From positions 1-64,000 of the forward strand of contig JBBHKE010000838.1 in assembly GCA_037447655.1 (NCBI GenBank): a stretch of DNA of 64,000 nucleotides, read 5' to 3'. The translations under genes were made by a program, and so were the position numbers. Below the pieces are notes generated by a model that saw only the letters and a list, made by a program, of their open reading frames with translations, was not told the origin of the DNA and searched no databases. Positions 58,480 to 64,000 of the stretch are shown here, one piece after another (within the stretch, counting starts at the first letter, position 1; each line of letters begins with the position of its first letter). This DNA is from Zygnema cylindricum. Lineage: Eukaryota > Streptophyta > Zygnematophyceae > Zygnematales > Zygnemataceae.

Positions 58480-59757
58480 ACAGAATTCGCAGGTCCAAAG
58501 GAAGCTAATCTAGATAGTGCCGACTCCAAGTTAATATAAACCCAAATGATTGACCCTTTGACAATCAGAACCCCATTACAGCTTCACCCCTGTGAAGTAA
58601 GACTTTCTTTGTGCTCAGTTTCACTACAGAATGCAAAGTTAGAATATGAGTATAGGATAACATTCCCCACTTTGACTTTCCCTTAGAAATGCAGCCACTC
58701 AGGCAGGCAAAAACTCTGACCGACTAAACCCCTGTGTAGCGTGGACTCCCCTGAGTCCGCAGCAACAAGAATCACTGAATTTGGTCAACTGAATTGATAG
58801 TTATGGCTTGCCAAAGTTTGCCATTTATACAAGGTGCTCTCTGGGAGAGTCAGCTACCTACCCGAAATATTCTAAGTCCTAAACCCCTCTCTAAACCCTC
58901 TAGTACTGAGGTACGGACCAATCACATTACTGTATAGTACATAAAGGTACAAATGCCGGTGTACCTTTTGTACGGACATCGTACGACATGGCTAATAAGT
59001 CAACAAATGTCTTATCCGGATTCGCTCTTGTATTCTCCGGAATTCCTGCCTCCAAATCTTATCTCTCCACGTGGCGCCAGGTCATGCCGCGTCATAAAAA
59101 TGGTACCGTACAAGAAAGTACAAGTGCCGGAGTACTTTCTGTACGTACATTGTACGATGTCGCCAGAGTGCGACATTTGTCACTCTCGGATTTGTTTTCT
59201 GCCGTTCCGGAAATTCCGTAATCCCGTACGATGTTGCCACGTGTCATCCAGAGTGGCGGCGTTTACAAACTGCCAATTTTACTTTCCGTGATGTCGGCGC
59301 TAACCACGACCGTCCGATTGACATCGTAATTAAAACGGACCGTCGAAATAAATGTCCGTACTATTTATTTCGTCCGGTACTAAAAGTACAACTGTTTCTA
59401 TGCCCTATATACCGTAACCCAGTTAAATGGAAAATCCTACCTTAACCTATTTAGATATTTATCAAACCCTATACGTACCAGTACTAGTCCTAGACTAAAT
59501 GGACAATGCTAACGACTGCGGGATGTTTGACGGCCGGTAGGTACCGGGATCAATTCCTGGATCTGTCAAACATCTTTTTAGTAAACATATTTATCTACTC
59601 CTGTCTCTCTGAAGAGCTTAGGCAACCATGGCTCTAGCTCCCTCTCCAGCCTTCAGTGACTACGACAAGTGTGGGGGCTTGGAGAAGGGAGTCAGAGGCA
59701 GACAGCCTCTACCCTTTTCTATCTAATAAAGACCTAGAAAATACCCAAATATCAACA
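58454..59757 (-). repeat. 5' LTR of the nested element
   Basis: Near-identical partner of 55264-56567, with the same duplicated GTAC-rich module and the hairpin at 59491-59574. Confidence 0.95.
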
Positions 59758-60077
59758 CCTCTTGCTCTGCTGTAAAAGAATTGATGTGGGTCAAGTCTTT
59801 GCTTGGTGAGCTTGGTCACCTTAAGAGTGGTGTGCAGATAATATTTTGTGATAATCAGGCAGCAATCGCTATTTTTGCCAATCCTAAACACCATTTTAAA
59901 GCCAAACACATGGACATCAGACTCAGCTTTGTTAGAGAGAAAGTAGAAAACAAAATAATCAATTTAGAGTACAGACCAGATAGTGAGATGGTAGCAGATA
60001 TGATGACCAAACCTGTGCCTTCCCCTAAGCTAATTTTTTGCAGGGAGAAGTGTGGTCTGAAATTAAAGATTGACTAG

Positions 60078-60090
60078 AAAATAAGGGGAG
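60078..60090 (+). promoter_or_regulatory. Polypurine tract of the outer element
   Basis: AAAATAAGGGGAG begins directly after the pol stop codon (60075-60077) and abuts the 3' LTR. It is the plus-strand primer site. Confidence 0.85.
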
Positions 60091-61140
60091 TGTAGAAACT
60101 AATGGTTTTATTAGTATTTTCTAGGTCTGAAAAGAAATATAGAAGTCGAGGCAGTCTATCTCTAAATTCTCTCTCCAACTCTCAAACTTGTCGCAGTCAC
60201 TGAGAAATTGGAGAGGAAGCTAGAGCCATGGCTACCTTGGCTATCCTGAGGTTTACGGGAATTTTATATTAGGGTTTATATATTTAATTAAAATATATAT
60301 GCCGGCGGCAGGATTTGATCCTTGTACCTGCCGGCCGGCAAACACGAAGTAGCCGGTAGCCTTAGCCGTTTAATCTAGCGGTAGTGTTACCTAGCATATA
60401 GTTTGATAATTATTTAAATATGTATACGTGCGATAAACCATTTAACTGAAATGAATTACGGGATACATAGATCCAGTAATATATAATGTACGACTTACGG
60501 TACAGACAAAAATCAGTACCGCGCATTTGTTTCGTAAATGAAACAAATACCGCGCATGTATTTATTACGGCTACGATTAAAGCCGAATTTAATCGGACGG
60601 CCAGGATTAGCGCCGAGATCGCGGAGGAAAATTTCGGCGGTTTGTGGCCATCGCCACATCGGATGACGCGTGGTAAAATTCCGTTGGATTGTGGAAACTC
60701 CGGAGATTATGGCACCGAAATCCGGATTTGACATGTGTCGACATTTTGGCCATGTCGTACAATGTCCGTACATAAAGTACACCGGCAACTGTACTTTTGC
60801 GTACGGAACTCAATTCTGATTGGTTCCGTACATCAGTAGATAGAGTCTGTGAGAGAGATAGGACTTAGAAAAATTAGAAGATAGGACCCCCTCTCCCAGA
60901 GAGCTTCTGTACAAAAGGTCAACTTTGACCCTCCATAACTTACTGCTCAGGGGAGCAAATTCAGAGATTCTTTTTGCTATCGACTCAGGGGAGTCTTATC
61001 TTCACAGGGGTGAAGTTGGTCAGAGTTTTTGTCAGCCAGGGTGGCAGTTATTTTTGCTTAAACACAAAGGGGTCAGGATTATCCTAGAGGCTTCTTGGAA
61101 GCTGTCCACTCTGAGGACTTATGGAGGTCTTAGAGTTTCA
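60091..61140 (+). repeat. 3' LTR of the outer Copia element
   Basis: Direct repeat of 50190-51239. It carries the same antisense A-box/B-box-like hairpin (60311-60377). It is followed by the TACCA duplication. Confidence 0.95.
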
Positions 61141-61145
61141 TACCA

Positions 61146-63334
61146 CGTAGTAAACTATTTCAATTTTGCAAATATACAAATAAACTTTGACAACAAAGTG
61201 TGAACGCAATATATGTACCAGCGGAGGTAGAAGTGACTCGTACGAAGTATTAAATCAAAATCTATATGGGCGGACAAACTTAAGATTTGTAAAAGCATAC
61301 GAAAATGTCAGAATTGTTAGTGGATGGCAAAAGGAGCATCAAATAATATCCTCCGTCCAAGATTTTCTCGCAGCTTTCGGTGGTCGCGCATCTACCATGG
61401 CGGAAGCCACATGGCCTATGCGACATGTAGCCACATGATTGCGCGTTCATCGTGGATATTTTTTCAGATTTCCACGTGGCACAATGTTATACGTCTAATC
61501 TCTACAAATTGTCCTCCTTGAGGTCATTTGTTGCAAATTGAAAGGTTTGACCGATGGAGTATCTTGTTTTCTAAAGTAAAACATCCGACAGTCAAGTTTT
61601 ACCCTCATAATCTTGGAGAATCAAATCGATTATTTAATAACCTTGTTTTTCTGACGATTTTTTTTTTTTGGTTTGGCACTGTATGAAACACTACATGCGT
61701 ATGTAAATATCATTTTTTCCCCAATGGAACTTCACCCTAAATGTTTGTATTAAGGTGAGGTTACATCCAAGGTCTTTGTAGTCGTACATACATCAATATT
61801 TATGTAATACAAAGGTAAAGGTTATATCGCGTAACGTCTGTAAAAAGTTTTTATATGCGTGTCTCAATTTGAGGGGTTCCACGAAAGCTAGGGATCCAAT
61901 CTCTAAAATTGTCAAAGATTTTGAAACCGACTAATTTCGTTTCAAAATCTCTACTTGCGTATTGTTTACGTGGACTTTCGCAATTCATTTTTATTTAAAA
62001 AAAAAAACGACAAAAAATAGTGCTCCAAACCATAAACTTCGAAGAAATGCAAAAACCGTATTTTTTTTAAGGGAAGGCAAAAATCGTACTTCTTTTGGTA
62101 AGAAGGCAAATATTGTACTTCTTTTTGGCAAATACTGATGTAACATTATTGTCCTCTCGATCGCTTTTACTAGTTGAGGCTCAAGCCGAAGTTCCCGCGT
62201 TCTTTTCCCTCATAACCCAAATCCCCTCAGGCGTGCAACAAAACATCATCGATAAGGTAACCGCCGCCAAATTCAAAGATTTATTTCAGGCGCTCCCTAG
62301 GGATGAAGCACGGAGTCGACTTCGATCGTCGTGGGGGCTTGGGCCGGAGCTTGGCTTATTGCTACACCAATTTTCACTTCACTCCATTTATCTTCTCCTA
62401 AATTTTCTGTTGTGCTTTACGACTTGGCTTGTCCCTCTCTTCCCTTTTAGGCTGTTCCCTTCGCATTTGTGGTCAACATATAGTTAACGAAGGGGTACAT
62501 TTGCTACGTCGCTCAAACGCTGGGGAGGGATCAACAACACACGACATGGTATGAGATGTAGTCGTTGTCGTGGGTTATAAAGTAGGGTACACAGTCTAGC
62601 GCGTATTACCACCACGTTCTCAATCTAGGGTTATAGGGGACCCTCGTTGTTTTTTTACATGGCGCAGCGAGATTATTGGGGGACGTAGTCGTTAAAGACC
62701 CTGCATAAGCCCATGTTTCTTCGCGTGTGACATTTCATAGTGGTGTTGCGGCTCGAGATGCAGCGGTTTCCAAAGAACGTGACTACGCGCACCCAAAACC
62801 ACTTGATAGTTTCATGGACCATATACTCGTCTTTTGACAACTTTTTGATAGACTGCGCTCGACGATCTTTGAAAGTTAGACGGCCCTACAACCCTTCTCT
62901 AGCTCTCATGTCGGCTTTCTACCACCAACCCATCTTTGTGGCCCATTAACGTTCCCAAGCTTTGGACATTATCCAACAGAGCACGGTGGTAATTGATGGC
63001 CGAGGACTACGAGACTTAATCCCGCGGCACTTGGCGCATATAGACGATAGTTCTTATATTTACTTGGGCATAGTCTTAGGTTTTAATGTCTATGGTAGTT
63101 TGTAGTGTTTCAATAGTTTAGTTTTGTTGTACATGCTTTAATTTTTTTTATTTTAGGCTTTTAAACCACTTTTGTTGTGTTTTTAGTCCTTTATAATTTT
63201 GATCATCAATTCTTTCTAGTGACAATCATGTTTTGTACTTTGATGTTATTACCATCGCGTTTTTGGAAATAAAATCTATTTCTCTGATGTAACTACACCT
63301 TAGTATATTAGAATCTCCCGAGGATACAATGTGT
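61146..63334. other. Intergenic, no supported gene
   Basis: An open stretch at 62095-62487 has no recognised domain, and part of it (about 62330-62400) resembles 24225-24300. Otherwise it is unremarkable AT-rich DNA. Confidence 0.4.
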
Positions 63335-63756
63335 CAGAGGTCGCAAAAGTCGAAATTTTAGATAACCGAAACCGACCGTTTTTTTTTTTTCAAAATTTGA
63401 GTACCCGACGCCCGACCGGGTTATGTCACGCTCCAAAATTGTTAACCGTTACCCGAAACGCGTTTATGAAAATAAAAGTTAACCGATACCCGAAAAAGTA
63501 CAAAATGATACCGCGAACTTCCACTATACCAATAGTATAAAGTACAATAATGCTAGATAGTATGGACAGTACAAACCTTCAATTTGTTTCGTTTTTTGCT
63601 TACCCGACCATAACCGATTCTTTTTTTTTGTTTTCGTGAATCATTCGCCCGAATCTGCCCGACCCCCCAAATTTGGCAACCGAATCCGTTCCGGATCCGA
63701 CGCGGGCGGTCGGTTAACGGTCGGTTACGGTTTTGGTTAACTGTTTGCGACCTCTG
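63335..63756. mobile_element. Intact CAG-ended hAT-type MITE
   Basis: CAGAGGTCGCAAA at the left and TTTGCGACCTCTG at the right form a 13-bp perfect inverted repeat. The 8-bp target duplication CAATGTGT (63327-63334 and 63757-63764) is perfect. It is 422 bp and non-coding. It is the intact relative of the split copy at 198-4160 (shared CCGAATCCGTTCCGGATCCG and CGTTTTTTGCTTAC). Confidence 0.85.
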
Positions 63757-64000
63757 CAATGTGTCGCGATAGCGATATGTGTCGAGATAGCGATATATTG
63801 TCTTCAATTTTCCACAATACTGAACATTATTTAAGTTGACAACGATTGATCTACTACATCCTCGTACTTATGCTTTTCCTCGTACTCCGACGCCAGTAGT
63901 GACAAATGCTTCCTACGTCTGTTTGTCCCCGTTGAGCAAATTTGACGTTGCAAATTTCACGTCGACCACGTGTCTGGTCGTAAAATGCGGGACTCTCTAA

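Larger units (their letters stand above)
55264..59757 (-). mobile_element. Nested non-autonomous LTR element
   Basis: It is inserted in reverse orientation into the RNase H region of the outer element. LTRs of 1,304 bp (55264-56567 and 58454-59757) differ at about ten positions. The target duplication CCTCT (55259-55263 and 59758-59762) is perfect. Its primer-binding site and polypurine tract are identical in sequence to those of the outer element. The internal region is only 1,886 bp, too short for a full gag-pol, and carries one open frame. Confidence 0.95.
51220..60077 (+). pseudogene. Copia gag-pol polyprotein, broken by two stops and an insertion
   Basis: One reading frame runs 51220-55263 and resumes at 59758-60077 beyond the nested element. 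Gag occupies 51220-52368 with a CCHC zinc knuckle at 52117-52158. Protease has DSGAS at 52378-52392. Integrase has the HKRLGH zinc-finger region at about 52770-52800 and its catalytic DDE core after 52960. Reverse transcriptase has YVDDLL at about 54582. RNase H starts around 55080 and is split at 55263. Two in-frame stops are present: TAG at 52369-52371, just before the protease, where Copia proteins normally have Trp; and TAA at 53248-53250 in integrase, where Gln is usual. As it stands it cannot make full Pol unless both stops are read through. The insertion alone inactivates RNase H. Confidence 0.9.
50190..61140 (+). mobile_element. Ty1/copia-type LTR retrotransposon with a nested element
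   Basis: LTRs of 1,050 bp (50190-51239 and 60091-61140) begin TGTAGAAAC and end GTTTCA. They differ at roughly a dozen positions. The target duplication TACCA (50185-50189 and 61141-61145) is perfect. A 13-bp primer-binding site follows the 5' LTR and a polypurine tract precedes the 3' LTR. The domain order is gag, protease, integrase, reverse transcriptase, RNase H, with integrase ahead of RT, which defines Copia. The element is interrupted in RNase H by a second LTR element at 55264-59757. Confidence 0.95.

Noticed and set aside
62095-62487. 130-codon open frame near the right end
   Set aside because: No recognisable domain, and part resembles the repeat-like stretch at 24225-24300. Support is too weak for a gene call.

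Overview
The window is nuclear DNA of a green plant of the streptophyte lineage. The evidence is a plastid ClpP4 protease gene, an organellar GatC gene with a long presequence, an EGF-type alliinase/TAR-family aminotransferase (the family that contains the auxin-pathway aminotransferases), a plant CG-1 (CAMTA-type) DNA-binding domain, and secreted wall-type proteins (FAS1, Root_cap domain, hydroxyproline-rich-like tracts). Introns are canonical GT-AG and coding density is low. The half-tRNA priming site of the Copia elements and the odd chimeric wall protein make me lean towards a streptophyte alga or an early-diverging land plant rather than a flowering plant; that placement is inference with low confidence.

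Layout. 1-5.06 kb is a nest of small DNA transposons: a CAG-ended hAT-type element (198-4160) split by later insertions, one of them a second hAT-type family (2513-3423), plus a MITE family with TACACCG...CGTTATTAG ends. 5.5-12.3 kb (+) holds a CG-1-domain gene and, directly behind it, a membrane-anchored EGF/alliinase-type aminotransferase; the two can be spliced in frame. 14.1-21.5 kb is a divergent pair, GatC (-) and ClpP4 (+), sharing a 242-bp intergenic promoter; ClpP4 intron 2 carries a hAT-type insertion. A third copy of that family lies at 23.15-24.04 kb. 25.9-37.6 kb (-) is one very large gene assembled here from 12 exons: signal peptide, beta-helix (polymorphic outer membrane protein-like) repeats, a Cys-rich linker, a proline-rich region of about 2,300 residues in a single 7.2-kb exon, and a C-terminal Root_cap domain. 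A single frameshift interrupts the proline-rich exon. 40.8-44.8 kb is an 18-bp minisatellite encoding Gly-Ala-Ser-Pro-Pro-Leu in one frame. 46.7-48.6 kb (-) is a secreted FAS1-domain gene.

50.19-61.14 kb is an LTR retrotransposon of the Ty1/copia type with 1,050-bp LTRs and a TACCA target duplication. A second, oppositely oriented LTR element (55264-59757, 1,304-bp LTRs, CCTCT duplication) is inserted into its RNase H region. The inner element has the same primer-binding site and polypurine tract as the outer one, but carries only one open frame, a Gag followed by short remnants of pol. 63335-63756 is an intact copy of the CAG-ended hAT-type MITE that is broken at the left end of the window.

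How the parts relate: the identifiable genes fall into plastid/organelle maintenance (GatC, ClpP4), hormone or amino-acid side metabolism (aminotransferase), transcription (CG-1) and the extracellular matrix (chimeric proline-rich protein, FAS1). They are not an operon or pathway cluster. No rRNA, convincing tRNA gene or CRISPR array was seen. All exon boundaries were drawn by eye from reading-frame continuity and splice signals, and no expression data were available.
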